64,000 nt of DNA from Rikenella microfusus DSM 15922 (GTDB lineage: Bacteria; Bacteroidota; Bacteroidia; Bacteroidales; Rikenellaceae), in the NCBI RefSeq assembly GCF_000427365.1, contig NZ_KE386488.1, forward strand, positions 2,143,882-2,207,881, written 5' to 3'. Each line of letters opens with the position of its first letter. Within the stretch, counting starts at the first letter, position 1. This document shows positions 25,926 through 35,205 of the stretch, piece after piece. The translations under genes and the position numbers were made by a program. The notes below the pieces were generated by a model. That model was not told the DNA's origin. It made no database searches and saw only the letters and a program-made list of their open reading frames with translations.

Positions 25926-26945
25926 TTATCCCCGTTCGAACCGTTGCCGGCGGGCTTCGAAAAGGACGACGGCTGCCGCTGCGCCGACGTTCAGCGATTC
26001 GATCCGTCCCGCGAGCGGGATGCAGGCCCGCATGTCGCACAGGTTGAGTATGTCGCGCGAGATGCCCTTGTCTTCGGCTCCCATGACGATGACGGTCGGG
26101 CGGGTGAAGTCCGTTTCGTAAACAAGGGTGTCGCTCTTTTCGGTGGCGGCCACGCATTGCATGCCGATGTTCCGGAGCAGGGCGACGGCCCCTTTCAGCG
26201 AACCGACGCGGCTGACGGGAATCAGGGTCAGCGCGCCGGCCGAGCTTTTGATCGCCTCGGCGTTCACCGGGGCGGAGTTTTTGGCGGGCATGATCAGGGC
26301 GGCGACGCCGGCGCATTCGGCGCTGCGTGCGATGGCCCCGAAGTTGCGGATGTCGGTCACCGAGTCCATCAGCATCACGAGCGGGGCTTCGCCGGCGGCG
26401 ATCTGCGCCTCCAGTTCCTCGGCCAGCTCGTTGATGTCCTTGTATGAGATGGCGGCGATGACGGCCGCCACGCCCTGGTGGTTTCCGTTCCGGGTCAGCC
26501 GGTTCAGTTTCTCGACGGGCACTTCCTGGATGTGGATGCCGGCTTCTTCGGCCTGTTCCCGCAGGGCGTTCGCGGCGCCGGCGTTGGTGCGGTCGGCGGC
26601 TGTCAGCGATTCGCCCGCGGTCTTGCGGAAATAGATTTTTTCGATTTCGGTTCCGGCTTCGATCGCCTCCCGGACGGGATGGATGCCGAAAATCATATTT
26701 TCCGGCACACGTTCCTTATCGTTGCCGGGCTTCGGCGGATAAGGCTTCCGTTCGCCTGCCGGCCTGCCGGAAGCACGGCCTGCGGGTTTTCCGTAGGGGC
26801 GTTCGCTTCGGGCGGATTCCCTTTCCTCCCTGCGGTGCGGGCGCGGCGTTTCGCGTTCCTGCGTTTCGGGCAGTCCGCGGGCTTCGGCGTCCGATGCGCG
26901 GCGGAAAAAACTCGTTTTTACCGTATGATCCTTATTGTATGCCAT
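25926..26945 (-). CDS. rlmB: 23S rRNA (guanosine-2'-O)-methyltransferase, TrmH/SpoU family
   Basis: 339 residues. A low-complexity tail of about residues 16-85, crowded with Arg, Lys, Glu, Pro and Gly, precedes the substrate-binding domain (MIFGIHPVREAIEAG) and the SPOUT knot domain with LMDSVTDIRNFGAIARSAEC, IVMGAEDKGISRDIL and IPLAGRIESLNVGAAAAVVLFE. RlmB methylates G2251 of 23S rRNA in E. coli; the exact target here is inferred. The charged extension is not part of E. coli RlmB. Its start overlaps the end of the ABC-F gene by 14 bases. Confidence 0.9.
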   Translation of the reverse strand: MAYNKDHTVKTSFFRRASDAEARGLPETQERETPRPHRREERESARSERPYGKPAGRASGRPAGERKPYPPKPGNDKERVPENMIFGIHPVREAIEAGTEIEKIYFRKTAGESLTAADRTNAGAANALREQAEEAGIHIQEVPVEKLNRLTRNGNHQGVAAVIAAISYKDINELAEELEAQIAAGEAPLVMLMDSVTDIRNFGAIARSAECAGVAALIMPAKNSAPVNAEAIKSSAGALTLIPVSRVGSLKGAVALLRNIGMQCVAATEKSDTLVYETDFTRPTVIVMGAEDKGISRDILNLCDMRACIPLAGRIESLNVGAAAAVVLFEARRQRFERG

Positions 26946-28926
26946 ATTTTTCCAGTTTTTCGGTCGCTTCGGCCCACTCCTGCATCTTCGCGTCCAGTTT
27001 GGTTTTCAGTTGGTTGTATTCTTCGAACAGGGCCATCGTGTATTGGGCCGGATCCATCAGCCGGGCATCCAGCGCGGAGGTCTCCTGTTCCAGCTCCGCG
27101 ATTTCGGTCTCCAGCCTGCCGATCGAGTTCCGCAGCCGGGTGATCTGCCGGTCGCGTTCTTTCTTTTCGGCGTAGGAGAGTTCCGGCTTTTTCGGTTCTT
27201 CTTTTCGGGGGGCGGGCTGCCCGTTCCGGCTTTTGTCTTTGGCTGCGGCGACCGGTTTGGCCGGGGCGGGGGCGTTGCGCTCTATTTCGCGCATGTTTTC
27301 GATCTGCCGCGTGCGCAGGAAGTCGTAAATGCCGCCCAGATGTTCCTTGACCCGCCCGTCGCGGAACTCGTAAACTTTGCTTACGAGGCCGTCGAGGAAT
27401 TCGCGGTCGTGCGAGATGACCAGTACCGTGCCGTCGTAGGCTGTCAGCGCCCGTTTGAGGATGTCTTTCGAGCGCATGTCCATGTGGTTGGTCGGTTCGT
27501 CGAGGATCAGCAGGTTGTACGGCTCAAGCATCAGCCGGGCCATCGCCAGCCGCGACCGCTCGCCGCCGCTCAGCACTTTGACCTTCTTGTCGATGTCTTC
27601 GCCCCGGAACAGGAATGCTCCCAGAATATCTCTCAGGCGGGTGCGGATATCGCCGACGGCCACGCGGTCGAGGGTGTCGAAGACGGTGAATTCGCCGTCC
27701 ATCAGGTCGTCCTGGTTTTGGGCGAAGTAACCGATATGCACGTTATGTCCCGTCCGGACCGATCCTTCGGTGGGGGCCAGCTCGCCCAGCGTCAGGCGGA
27801 CGAAAGTGGTCTTCCCTTCGCCGTTGCGTCCCACGAGGGCTACCTTTTCACCCCGCTCGACGACGATGTTCGCGCCCGAAAAGACGTGTTTCTCGGCCTT
27901 GCCGTCGCGGGCCGGGAAGGTCATGCCCGCCTCTTTGGCCTCGACGACCACCTGTCCGGAACGCGGGGCCGGGGGAAACCGGATGTTCATCGTCGCGTTG
28001 TCTTCCTCTTCGACTTCGATGCGTTCGATCTTGTCGAGTTGTTTGATGCGCGACTGCACCTGGTTCGATTTGGTCGGCTTGTAGCGGAATTTTTCGATGA
28101 ATTCTTCGGTCTTTTCGATCATCCGCTGCTGGTTCTCGTAGGCGGCGATCTGCTGCTGGCGCCGTTCGGCCCGCAGTTCGACGTAGCGGCTGTACGGCAC
28201 TTTGTAGTCGGTGGCCCGCCCGCAGGAGATCTCGATGGTGCGGTTGGTGACGTTATCGAGGAACGCCCGGTCGTGCGAAATGAGGATCACCGCCCCGCCG
28301 TAGTTTTGCAGGTAGGTTTCCAGCCACTGGATGCTCTCGATGTCGAGGTGGTTGGTCGGCTCGTCGAGCAGGAACAGGGTAGGGCGCTTCAGAAGCAGTT
28401 TCGCCAGCTCGATGCGCATGCGCCACCCGCCCGAAAAGGTGGAGGTGGGGCGGTTGAACTCCTCGCGTTTGAAACCCAGTCCCAGCAGGGTCTTTTCGAC
28501 CTCGGCGTCGCGGTTGTCCCCGTCCAGCAGGTGGTATCTTTCGGTGGCGTCGTGGAGCCGGTGGAGCAGCTTCTCGTATTCGTCCGATTCGTAGTCGGTG
28601 CGGGCCGAAATTTCGGCCGTGCAGTATTCGATCTCCTTTTCGAGGGAGATGATTTCGGCGAAAGCCTTGCCGCATTCGGTCACCAGGTCGGTATCGTCGG
28701 CCACGCGCATCTGCTGGGGCAGGTAACCGACGGTGCAGTCTTCGGTTTTGGACACGGCGCCCGAGGTCGGCGTTTGCAGGCCCGCGATGATTTTCAACAG
28801 GGTCGATTTGCCGGCTCCGTTCTTGCCGACCAGCCCGATGCGCTCTTTGGCATTGACCAGGAACGAAATGTCGCGGAACAGGTCGGTTCCGCCGAACGAA
28901 ACGGTCAGATTATCTACGGATAGCAT
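26932..28926 (-). CDS. ABC-F family ATPase, YdiF/Uup-like with C-terminal coiled coil
   Basis: 664 residues, two ATPase domains without membrane segments. Walker A GKNGAGKST (35-43) and GRNGEGKTT; signatures TFSGGWRMRIELAKLLL and LSGGERSRLAMARLML; Walker B LFLLDEPTNHLD and LLILDEPTNHMD. A charged linker after residue ~540 leads to a C-terminal coiled coil (EKKERDRQITRLRNSIGRLE). The 'SGGWRMR' signature and the ABC_tran_CTD coil point to the Uup/YheS-like ABC-F group acting on ribosomes or DNA. It is the middle gene of an rpe-ABC-F-rlmB row. Confidence 0.92.
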   Translation of the reverse strand: MLSVDNLTVSFGGTDLFRDISFLVNAKERIGLVGKNGAGKSTLLKIIAGLQTPTSGAVSKTEDCTVGYLPQQMRVADDTDLVTECGKAFAEIISLEKEIEYCTAEISARTDYESDEYEKLLHRLHDATERYHLLDGDNRDAEVEKTLLGLGFKREEFNRPTSTFSGGWRMRIELAKLLLKRPTLFLLDEPTNHLDIESIQWLETYLQNYGGAVILISHDRAFLDNVTNRTIEISCGRATDYKVPYSRYVELRAERRQQQIAAYENQQRMIEKTEEFIEKFRYKPTKSNQVQSRIKQLDKIERIEVEEEDNATMNIRFPPAPRSGQVVVEAKEAGMTFPARDGKAEKHVFSGANIVVERGEKVALVGRNGEGKTTFVRLTLGELAPTEGSVRTGHNVHIGYFAQNQDDLMDGEFTVFDTLDRVAVGDIRTRLRDILGAFLFRGEDIDKKVKVLSGGERSRLAMARLMLEPYNLLILDEPTNHMDMRSKDILKRALTAYDGTVLVISHDREFLDGLVSKVYEFRDGRVKEHLGGIYDFLRTRQIENMREIERNAPAPAKPVAAAKDKSRNGQPAPRKEEPKKPELSYAEKKERDRQITRLRNSIGRLETEIAELEQETSALDARLMDPAQYTMALFEEYNQLKTKLDAKMQEWAEATEKLEKYGIQ

Positions 28927-28960
28927 GGATGTTGTTCTGCTTGGAGGGTGGAGAGGCGCC

Positions 28961-29611
28961 TTACGCCTCGATCAACTGCTGGATGGCCGCCACGGGGTCT
29001 TCGGCGCCGAACACGGCGTTGCCGGCCACCAGCACGTCGGCCCCGGCGGCGAAAATCTGCGCCGCGTTGTCTGCGTTCACTCCGCCGTCCACTTGGATCA
29101 GGGCCGGGCTGTTCTTGCGCAGGAGCAGATCTTTAGCGCGGCTCACCTTGTCGAGCGACGAGGCGATGAACCGCTGGCCGCCGAAACCGGGATTGACGCT
29201 CATAATGAGCACCATGTCCGTGAGGGCCGCCACCTCTTCGATGGCGCTTACCGGCGTGTGGGGGTTCAGCGCCACCCCGGCCCGCATACCGGCGTCGCGG
29301 ATCGACTGGAGGGTTCGGTGCAGGTGGGTCGAGGCTTCGACGTGGACGGTCAGGTAGTCGGCTCCGGCGGCCTTGAAATCGGCCACGTAGCGTTCCGGCT
29401 GCACGATCATCAGGTGCACGTCCAGCACTTTGTCGGTCGCTTTGCGCAGGGCGCTCACTACCGGCAGGCCGAAACTGATGTTCGGGACGAATACGCCGTC
29501 CATCACGTCGAGGTGGAACCATTCGGCCCGGCTGTCGTTCACCGTCCGGGCGGCGTCGCCCAGATGCAGGAAATCGGCGGAGAGGAACGAGGGGGAGATG
29601 ATGCGTGGCAT
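28961..29611 (-). CDS. rpe: Ribulose-phosphate 3-epimerase
   Basis: 216-residue TIM barrel interconverting ribulose-5-P and xylulose-5-P in the pentose phosphate pathway. Motifs: SPSFLSADFLHLGD, WFHLDVMDGVFVPNISFG (metal His and Asp), VHLMIVQPERYV, VLIMSVNPGFGGQRF and QVDGGVNADNA. Full length. First of three minus-strand genes (rpe, ABC-F, rlmB), with a -7 box at 29680-29687. Confidence 0.96.
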   Translation of the reverse strand: MPRIISPSFLSADFLHLGDAARTVNDSRAEWFHLDVMDGVFVPNISFGLPVVSALRKATDKVLDVHLMIVQPERYVADFKAAGADYLTVHVEASTHLHRTLQSIRDAGMRAGVALNPHTPVSAIEEVAALTDMVLIMSVNPGFGGQRFIASSLDKVSRAKDLLLRKNSPALIQVDGGVNADNAAQIFAAGADVLVAGNAVFGAEDPVAAIQQLIEA

Positions 29612-29679
29612 GGCGTGTCCGGTCTTGATTGGGATATGGTGCCCGGAGCGTTCCGGATGCTTGTCCGGCCGGGCCGTGG

Positions 29680-29687
29680 CAAAGGTA
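29680..29687 (-). promoter_or_regulatory. -7 promoter box for rpe
   Basis: TACCTTTG on the minus strand, 69 bases before the rpe ATG. The same short AT-rich stretch (29688-29712) holds TAATTTTG at 29701-29708 on the plus strand, a possible -7 box for the divergent GNAT gene. Confidence 0.45.
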
Positions 29688-29807
29688 GCATTAATTTGCT
29701 TAATTTTGTTCGGGGTTCGCCGGGCAGATGCGCCGGTTCCGGGTTCCGTGCCGTTGTCTCGGCCGGCGGGAGGCGCAGGACGGCACGGAGAAGGGGCGTT
29801 CCCGAAA

Positions 29808-30392
29808 ATGGAAACGAATAGACAAAATATGGAGCATTTCGAGATCGAAGGTCCGGGCCACCGGTTTTATACTGCGTTCAGGGGGTTGTATGCCGCGAGT
29901 TTCCCGCTGTTCGAGCAGCGGACCGAGGAGCAGCAGCTCAGGGCGTTCGCCGGGAACCGGTACCGTTTGGTCGGTTACGGGACGGATGGCGCGTTCGTCG
30001 GTTTTTTGTCGTATTGGGAATTCGAAGATTATCGTTATATCGAGCATTTCGCGATCAGTCCCGCCCGGCGGGGACAAGGATACGGAGGCGGGATACTGCG
30101 GGATTTCGTCCGTTCTTCCGCCAAAATCGTGTTGCTGGAGATAGACCCGGTCGTGGACGCGGTGTCGGGAGCGCGTCTGAGGTTTTATCGCGGGTGCGGG
30201 TTTTATGAAAATCCCTATCCCCACCGGCATCCACCTTATCGGGAGGGGTACGGGGCGCACCCGTTGGTCGTGCTGACGACGCAAAGGGAGCTGACCGGCG
30301 GGGAGTATGCGGCATTCTGCCGCGACTTGGCGGGGGTGGTCATGGCAGACGGCCGTCCGGCGGGAGCCGTTCCGGCGCCGGAAACGGAATGA
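29808..30392 (+). CDS. GNAT-family N-acetyltransferase
   Basis: 194 residues. GNAT core is visible as 'AFVGFLSYWEFEDYRYIEHFAI', the acetyl-CoA loop SPARRGQGYGGGILRDF and the late beta strands FYRGCGFYENPYPHRHPPYR. Substrate cannot be predicted. The start at 29808 is preceded by a reasonable leader; a second in-frame ATG is at 29829. The long upstream extension of this frame runs antisense through rpe and is not coding. recQ starts 56 bases downstream on the same strand, so the two may be co-transcribed. Confidence 0.85.
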   Translation: METNRQNMEHFEIEGPGHRFYTAFRGLYAASFPLFEQRTEEQQLRAFAGNRYRLVGYGTDGAFVGFLSYWEFEDYRYIEHFAISPARRGQGYGGGILRDFVRSSAKIVLLEIDPVVDAVSGARLRFYRGCGFYENPYPHRHPPYREGYGAHPLVVLTTQRELTGGEYAAFCRDLAGVVMADGRPAGAVPAPETE

Positions 30393-30448
30393 ACGGGTAG
30401 GGCGCCGCTCCGTATGCAGACGGGCACCGAAAACGGAATCAAGGAAAA

Positions 30449-32371
30449 ATGGCGGATATTCAGCAGATACTCGAAAAATACTGGGGTTACAAGGCGTTCC
30501 GGCCGTTGCAGCGGGAGATCATCTCGTCGGTGCTGGCCGGGCGCGATACGGTGGCACTGCTGCCTACGGGGGGCGGCAAGTCGCTGACGTACCAGGTGCC
30601 GGCGCTGGCCCTGCCGGGCGTGACGATCGTCGTTACGCCGCTCATCGCCCTGATGAAAGACCAGGTCGATGCCCTGCGCCGCCGGCATATCAATGCCGTG
30701 GCGATCCATTCGGCCCTCTCGGCCCGCGAGATCGACGTCGCGCTGGACAACTGCGTCTATGGGGATGTCAAGCTGCTCTATATCGCCCCCGAACGGATCG
30801 ATACCCGTATTTTCCATGCGCGGGTAAGGAAAATGGAGGTGTCGCTGGTGGCGGTGGACGAGGCGCACTGCATCTCGGAGTGGGGGTACGATTTCCGGCC
30901 GGCTTACCTGAAGATCGCCCGGCTGCGGGAGTGGTTGCCCCGGACGCCTTTTCTGGCGGTAACGGCCACGGCGACGTCGCTGGTGTTGGCGGACATCCGG
31001 GAACACCTGAAACTGGACGATCCGCAGGTATTCCGGGGATCGTTCGCGCGGCCGAATATCAGTTTCGTGGTACGCCACGGGGAGAACAAGCTGGAGCAGA
31101 TGCTGCGGGTGATTCGGGGCGTGGCGGGCAGCGGGATCGTCTATGCCCGCACGCGCAAAGCGACGGAGGAGATCGCGGAACAGTTGCGGGCGGAAGGGGT
31201 TGCGGCCGATTTCTACCATGCCGGGCTGGGGTTCCGGATGCGGGCTTCGAAACAGGAGGCGTGGTTGCGGGGCGAGGTACGGGTGATCGTGGCGACCAAT
31301 GCGTTCGGCATGGGGATCGACAAGGCGGACGTGCGTTTCGTGGTGCACGACCAGATGCCGGCTTCGCTGGAGGCCTATTATCAGGAAGCGGGCCGGGCCG
31401 GGCGGGACGGCTTGCCGTCGTATGCGGTGCTCCTGTACAACGGGATGGACGCCCGGGCGGCCCGGCAGCGGATCGAGACCTCTTATCCGCCGCTGGATAC
31501 GGTTCGGAAGGTGTACGAAGCGATTTTCAACCATTTGCAGGTGACGGTGGGGGGAGGTAAGGAGGCGATTTTCGATTTCGACATCCGGGAGTTTTCGGCA
31601 CGGTTCAAAATGTTTCCGCTGACGGTTTTCAATGCGATCAAACTGTTGGAGCTGAACGGTTACATGACGCTGACGGACGTACTGGACAACCCGACGCGGA
31701 TCATGTTCCGCCTTTCGCGCGAGGAGCTGTACAAATTGCAGGTCGATCGCACGGAACTGGACGGTTTCCTGCGCGTCGTGCTACGGCTTTATACGGGGCT
31801 GTTCACGGAGTTCGTGGCGGTGGACGAGGCGTATATCGCCCGGATGTCGGGCTATACGGAGAAGCGGGTCAAGGAGTTGCTGTACCAGCTGTCGGTGATG
31901 CGGGTGATCCGTTATATTCCCCGGCGCAGTTCGCCGCTCCTGATTCTGCAGGAGGAACGGCTGCCGGCGGAGGATGTGGCGATCGCTCCGGCCACTTATC
32001 ACCGGCGGCGGGAGATGGAGGAGCTTCGCGCGGCGGCGATGGCGGAGTATGCGGAGAACGGTTCGCAGTGCCGCAGCGTGTTGTTGAGGGAGTATTTCGA
32101 CGAGCGGGATCCCGAACCGTGCGGGGTCTGCGATGTCTGCCTGTCGAGGCGCCGGGAAGAGCTGTTCCGGGAGAGCGACGCTTTTGCCGGGTTGAGGACG
32201 GAATTGCTGCGCGTGCTCGCGGAGGTGCCTGCCGGCAGGTCGATTACGTTGCATGCTTTGGTGGCCGCGGTGCCCGGGCGTCCGATGATGGTGCTGACAG
32301 TGCTGCGCCGGTTGCTCGCGGAGGGGCGGGTACGGCAGTCGGACGACGGGGGGCTGGCGTTGAACCGGTGA
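30449..32371 (+). CDS. recQ: ATP-dependent DNA helicase RecQ
   Basis: 640 residues. Helicase motifs: Q-region YWGYKAFRPLQREI, Walker A TGGGKS (residues 40-45), DEAH box VDEAHCISEWG (137-140), motif IV-VI text GIVYARTRKATEEIAEQL and YYQEAGRAGRDG. The RecQ-Ct zinc site is CRSVLLREYF...CGVCDVC. The C-terminal domain is a short winged-helix-like segment rather than a clear HRDC domain. RecQ unwinds DNA in recombination and fork repair. Confidence 0.94.
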   Translation: MADIQQILEKYWGYKAFRPLQREIISSVLAGRDTVALLPTGGGKSLTYQVPALALPGVTIVVTPLIALMKDQVDALRRRHINAVAIHSALSAREIDVALDNCVYGDVKLLYIAPERIDTRIFHARVRKMEVSLVAVDEAHCISEWGYDFRPAYLKIARLREWLPRTPFLAVTATATSLVLADIREHLKLDDPQVFRGSFARPNISFVVRHGENKLEQMLRVIRGVAGSGIVYARTRKATEEIAEQLRAEGVAADFYHAGLGFRMRASKQEAWLRGEVRVIVATNAFGMGIDKADVRFVVHDQMPASLEAYYQEAGRAGRDGLPSYAVLLYNGMDARAARQRIETSYPPLDTVRKVYEAIFNHLQVTVGGGKEAIFDFDIREFSARFKMFPLTVFNAIKLLELNGYMTLTDVLDNPTRIMFRLSREELYKLQVDRTELDGFLRVVLRLYTGLFTEFVAVDEAYIARMSGYTEKRVKELLYQLSVMRVIRYIPRRSSPLLILQEERLPAEDVAIAPATYHRRREMEELRAAAMAEYAENGSQCRSVLLREYFDERDPEPCGVCDVCLSRRREELFRESDAFAGLRTELLRVLAEVPAGRSITLHALVAAVPGRPMMVLTVLRRLLAEGRVRQSDDGGLALNR

Positions 32372-32458
32372 GCCGGAGGAACGACGGTCGGGACAAAACC
32401 GCGCCCGACGGCATCGCCGGGATGCGGGAATGGCGGGGGATTGCCGCCCGCGGCCGGC

Positions 32459-34339
32459 TCAGAGTTCGGAAAGTTCGAGCCAGCGCATGGATTTGGCGTC
32501 GATTTCTTCGATCAGCGCGGCGATGCGTTCCGATTTGGCGATCAACTCCTCCGTGGAGAGCGTGCCGCTGCTCATCTCCGTTTCGAGAGCCGCTTTTTCC
32601 GCTTCCAGTTCCGGAATTTCCGCTTCTAACCGTTCGAATTCCCGCTTTTCGTTGAACGATAGTTTTCCCTTGACGCGCTCTTTCGGTTTCGATGCCGTCG
32701 TCGGGGCGACCGCCGCGGGTTTGACGGTTTTGGCCGCCCCCTGCGCCGCCGCGGCCTCCTGTTCCTTGCGCCAGGTACGGTAATCGGTATAGCTGCCCGG
32801 AAAATCCCTGATGTTCCCTTGTCCGTTGAACACCAGCAGGTGGTCGGCCACCTTATCCATAAAATAACGGTCGTGCGAGACTACGATCAGACAGCCCGAG
32901 AAGGCCGACAGGTACTCTTCCAGCACGTTGAGGGTCCGAATGTCCAGGTCGTTGGTCGGTTCGTCCAGCACCAGGAAATTCGGGTTCGACATCAGGATCG
33001 TGCAGAGGTAGAGCCGCCGCCGTTCGCCGCCGCTCAGTTTGGCCACGTAGTCGTACTGGGCCTGCGGCGAGAAGAGAAACCGGGTCAGCAGCTGCGATGC
33101 GCTGATCTGTTTGCCGTCGCTCAGGGTGATGTGCTCGGCGATGGCCGTAACGATGTCGATGACCCGGGCCTGGGGGGCGAATTCCATCCCCTGCTGGCTG
33201 TAATAGCCGAATCGCACCGTCTCTCCGATGTCGATTGTTCCGCTGTCCGCTGTTTCCAACCCCAGCAGGATTTTGATGAAGGTCGATTTTCCCGTTCCGT
33301 TGTTCCCGACGATGCCCATTTTCTCGTACCGCGAGAACAGGTAGCTGAAATCGTCGAGGATCACCCGGTCGCCGAACCGTTTGCAGAGGTGCTGCGCTTC
33401 GAAAATCTTTTTCCCGATATAGGTTTGCCGTACGTCCAGCTGCACCGTCTCTTCGCTGCGCCGCGTGTGTGCCTTGTCCTTAATGTCCTGAAAAGCGTCG
33501 ATGCGGTATTTCGCCTTGCCCGACCGGGCCGACGGCGTGCGGCGTATCCACTCCAGTTCCCGGCGGTACAGGTTTTTCATCCGGGCCACGGTCGCGTCCG
33601 CCGCGTCGAGCCGCTCCTGCCGTTTTTCGAGGTAATAGCTGTAATTGCCTTTGTAGCTGTACAGCCGCCGGTCGTCGATTTCGATGATTTCGTTGCAGAC
33701 CCTGTCGAGGAAATAACGGTCGTGGGTGACCATCAGCAGGCTCATGCGTCGTCCGGCGAGGTACTCTTCGAGCCATTCGGTCATCTCCAGGTCGAGGTGG
33801 TTGGTCGGCTCGTCCAGGATCAGCAGGTCGGGTTCCACGATGAGGGCCGCGGCCAGCGCCACCCGTTTGAGTTGTCCGCCCGAAAGGGTCTCCACGCGCT
33901 GTTCGAGGTCGGCGATGCGGAGCCGGGTCAGGATCTGTTTGGCCCGCTGTTCGAAATCCCACGCTCCGAGGGCCTCCATTCGGGCCAGCAGGCCGTCTAT
34001 CGCCGCGGTGTCGTTGCGGGCGAGGGCCTGTTCGTAACGGGCGATGGTTCGCACGATTTCGTTCTGCCCGTGGAAGCAGGCTTCCAGGACGGTCAGGCCG
34101 GCGGGGAAACGCGGATCCTGTTCGAGGTAGCCGACGGAGAGGTCGCGGCGGAAAACCACTTCGCCGCTGTCGTAGTCCATATGTCCGGCGATAATGTTCA
34201 ACAGGGTGGTTTTACCGGTGCCGTTGGCGGCGATCAGCCCGATGCGTTGCCCTTCGGCGATGCCGAAGGAGATGTTTTCGAAAAGCACGCGCTCGCCGAA
34301 CGACTTGGTGAGCGCGGAGACCTGCATGTGGATGGCCAT
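32459..34339 (-). CDS. ABC-F family ATPase, Uup-like
   Basis: 626 residues with two nucleotide-binding domains: Walker A GLIAANGTGKTT and GIVGNNGTGKST, signatures LSGGQLKRVALAAALI and LSGGERRRLYLCTILM, Walker B LLILDEPTNHLD and FLVLDEPTNDLD. The linker holds the 'YKGNYSYYLEKRQERLDA' and 'RRELEWIRRTPSARSGKAKYR' text typical of Uup, and the C-terminal ~80 residues form a coiled coil. E. coli Uup binds branched DNA and ribosomes. Co-directional with, and 3 bases from, the small HsdR-N protein upstream. Confidence 0.92.
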   Translation of the reverse strand: MAIHMQVSALTKSFGERVLFENISFGIAEGQRIGLIAANGTGKTTLLNIIAGHMDYDSGEVVFRRDLSVGYLEQDPRFPAGLTVLEACFHGQNEIVRTIARYEQALARNDTAAIDGLLARMEALGAWDFEQRAKQILTRLRIADLEQRVETLSGGQLKRVALAAALIVEPDLLILDEPTNHLDLEMTEWLEEYLAGRRMSLLMVTHDRYFLDRVCNEIIEIDDRRLYSYKGNYSYYLEKRQERLDAADATVARMKNLYRRELEWIRRTPSARSGKAKYRIDAFQDIKDKAHTRRSEETVQLDVRQTYIGKKIFEAQHLCKRFGDRVILDDFSYLFSRYEKMGIVGNNGTGKSTFIKILLGLETADSGTIDIGETVRFGYYSQQGMEFAPQARVIDIVTAIAEHITLSDGKQISASQLLTRFLFSPQAQYDYVAKLSGGERRRLYLCTILMSNPNFLVLDEPTNDLDIRTLNVLEEYLSAFSGCLIVVSHDRYFMDKVADHLLVFNGQGNIRDFPGSYTDYRTWRKEQEAAAAQGAAKTVKPAAVAPTTASKPKERVKGKLSFNEKREFERLEAEIPELEAEKAALETEMSSGTLSTEELIAKSERIAALIEEIDAKSMRWLELSEL

Positions 34340-34342
34340 ATT

Positions 34343-34801
34343 TCAGAGGCGGGGTATTTCGTTGATGAATCGGTAGGTGCGGGCGGCGCGGTCGATCTCG
34401 CAGCAGTAGTGGCGCAGGCCGTTCGTGACCACGAGGTAGGGGACGCTCAATCGTATGTTGTAGCGGGCTACCTGGTCGAATACGTCCTGGGTGATCGCCA
34501 CGCCGGCGGCTTTGCATTCCACGATCAGTTGCGGTTCGCCTTTCCGGGAATAGACCACGATGTCCGCACGGAGCGAAAAACCGTCGATGAGCAGCTGCCG
34601 CTCCTGCACGATGCGGTAGAGGTCGATGCCGCAGGTATCGGCCAGAAAGCGGATAAAATGCTGTCGTACCCACTCTTCGGGGGTGAGTACCAGCCATTTG
34701 CCCCGTAGCATGTCCCAGACTTCGGGTTTGGGGCCGGTGCGGCGCAGCCTGAGGTTGGCGGCGGGCAGGTTCAGTGGCGGGTATTTGGCGTTTCCGGTCA
34801 T
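34343..34801 (-). CDS. HsdR N-terminal-like PD-(D/E)XK domain protein
   Basis: 152-residue protein matching the 'type I restriction R subunit N-terminal' (HSDR_N_2) domain. The nuclease-like signature is Asp80 (LRADIVVY), then Glu95-Cys-Lys97 (LIVECKAAG), spaced as in PD-(D/E)XK folds. There is no helicase part, and no HsdM or HsdS nearby, so it is not a restriction system. Such stand-alone proteins are common and conserved in Bacteroidetes; the role is unknown. It ends 3 bases before the Uup-like gene starts, suggesting a joint DNA-related task (inference). A TACTTTTG box lies at 34811-34818. Confidence 0.85.
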   Translation of the reverse strand: MTGNAKYPPLNLPAANLRLRRTGPKPEVWDMLRGKWLVLTPEEWVRQHFIRFLADTCGIDLYRIVQERQLLIDGFSLRADIVVYSRKGEPQLIVECKAAGVAITQDVFDQVARYNIRLSVPYLVVTNGLRHYCCEIDRAARTYRFINEIPRL

Positions 34802-34824
34802 AACTCGCTACAAAAGTACAATTA

Positions 34825-34942
34825 TTTCTACGGTCGGACGCCCGGGAGGTCTCGGGTAATTACAGCCCGGCCCCCTGTGCCGAGCGGCACCGGGCCTCAC
34901 GAGGGGGAGGCGTCCGGCCCGCCCGCTGACGCGGAAATTTAG
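34825..34942 (-). repeat. Cassette beta, reverse and chimeric
   Basis: Both ends match the reverse complement of cassette beta (GGCGTCCGGCCCGCCCGCTG at 34909-34928; GGTCGGACGCCCGGGAGG at 34832-34849). The middle (GGGTAATTACAGCCCGGCCC) instead matches the start of cassette gamma. It is bounded on the right by the palindrome TTTTAACAGTACATTAAAA at 34943-34961. Confidence 0.65.
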
Positions 34943-34961
34943 TTTTAACAGTACATTAAAA

Positions 34962-35093
34962 TCGTAACGTTTATGTTAGCCTGCGACCTATGGTCGCGCG
35001 GGCCGCAGCCTCCCGCAGCGGAGACCCGGTGTCGCTGGGCACTCCAGTCGGAGTATAAATACTCCGTTCCCCGCAGACCGCGCTTTGAACAAA
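34962..35093 (-). repeat. Cassette gamma, reverse
   Basis: GGTCGCGCGGGCCGCAGCCT and GTCGCTGGGCACTCC are the reverse complement of cassette gamma at 43302-43429. The right boundary near 35094-35112 (AAATGTACTTTTAATTT) is a decayed junction palindrome. Confidence 0.7.
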
Positions 35094-35112
35094 CAAATGT
35101 ACTTTTAATTTG

Positions 35113-35190
35113 CAAATTCAAGGCCGGAGCCAGCGTGGACTGCTTGCAGGCCTACGCCGGCTCCGGCCTGACTAAGGGAGAACATTGTAA
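35113..35190 (+). repeat. Cassette delta
   Basis: Short copy of the unit at 61527-61640: GGCCGGAGCCAGCG, GCCGGCTCCGGCCTGACTAA and GGAGAACATTGTAA are shared. It ends at the junction TAAACCGTAGGTTTA (35191-35205). Confidence 0.75.
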
Positions 35191-35205
35191 TAAACCGTAG
35201 GTTTA

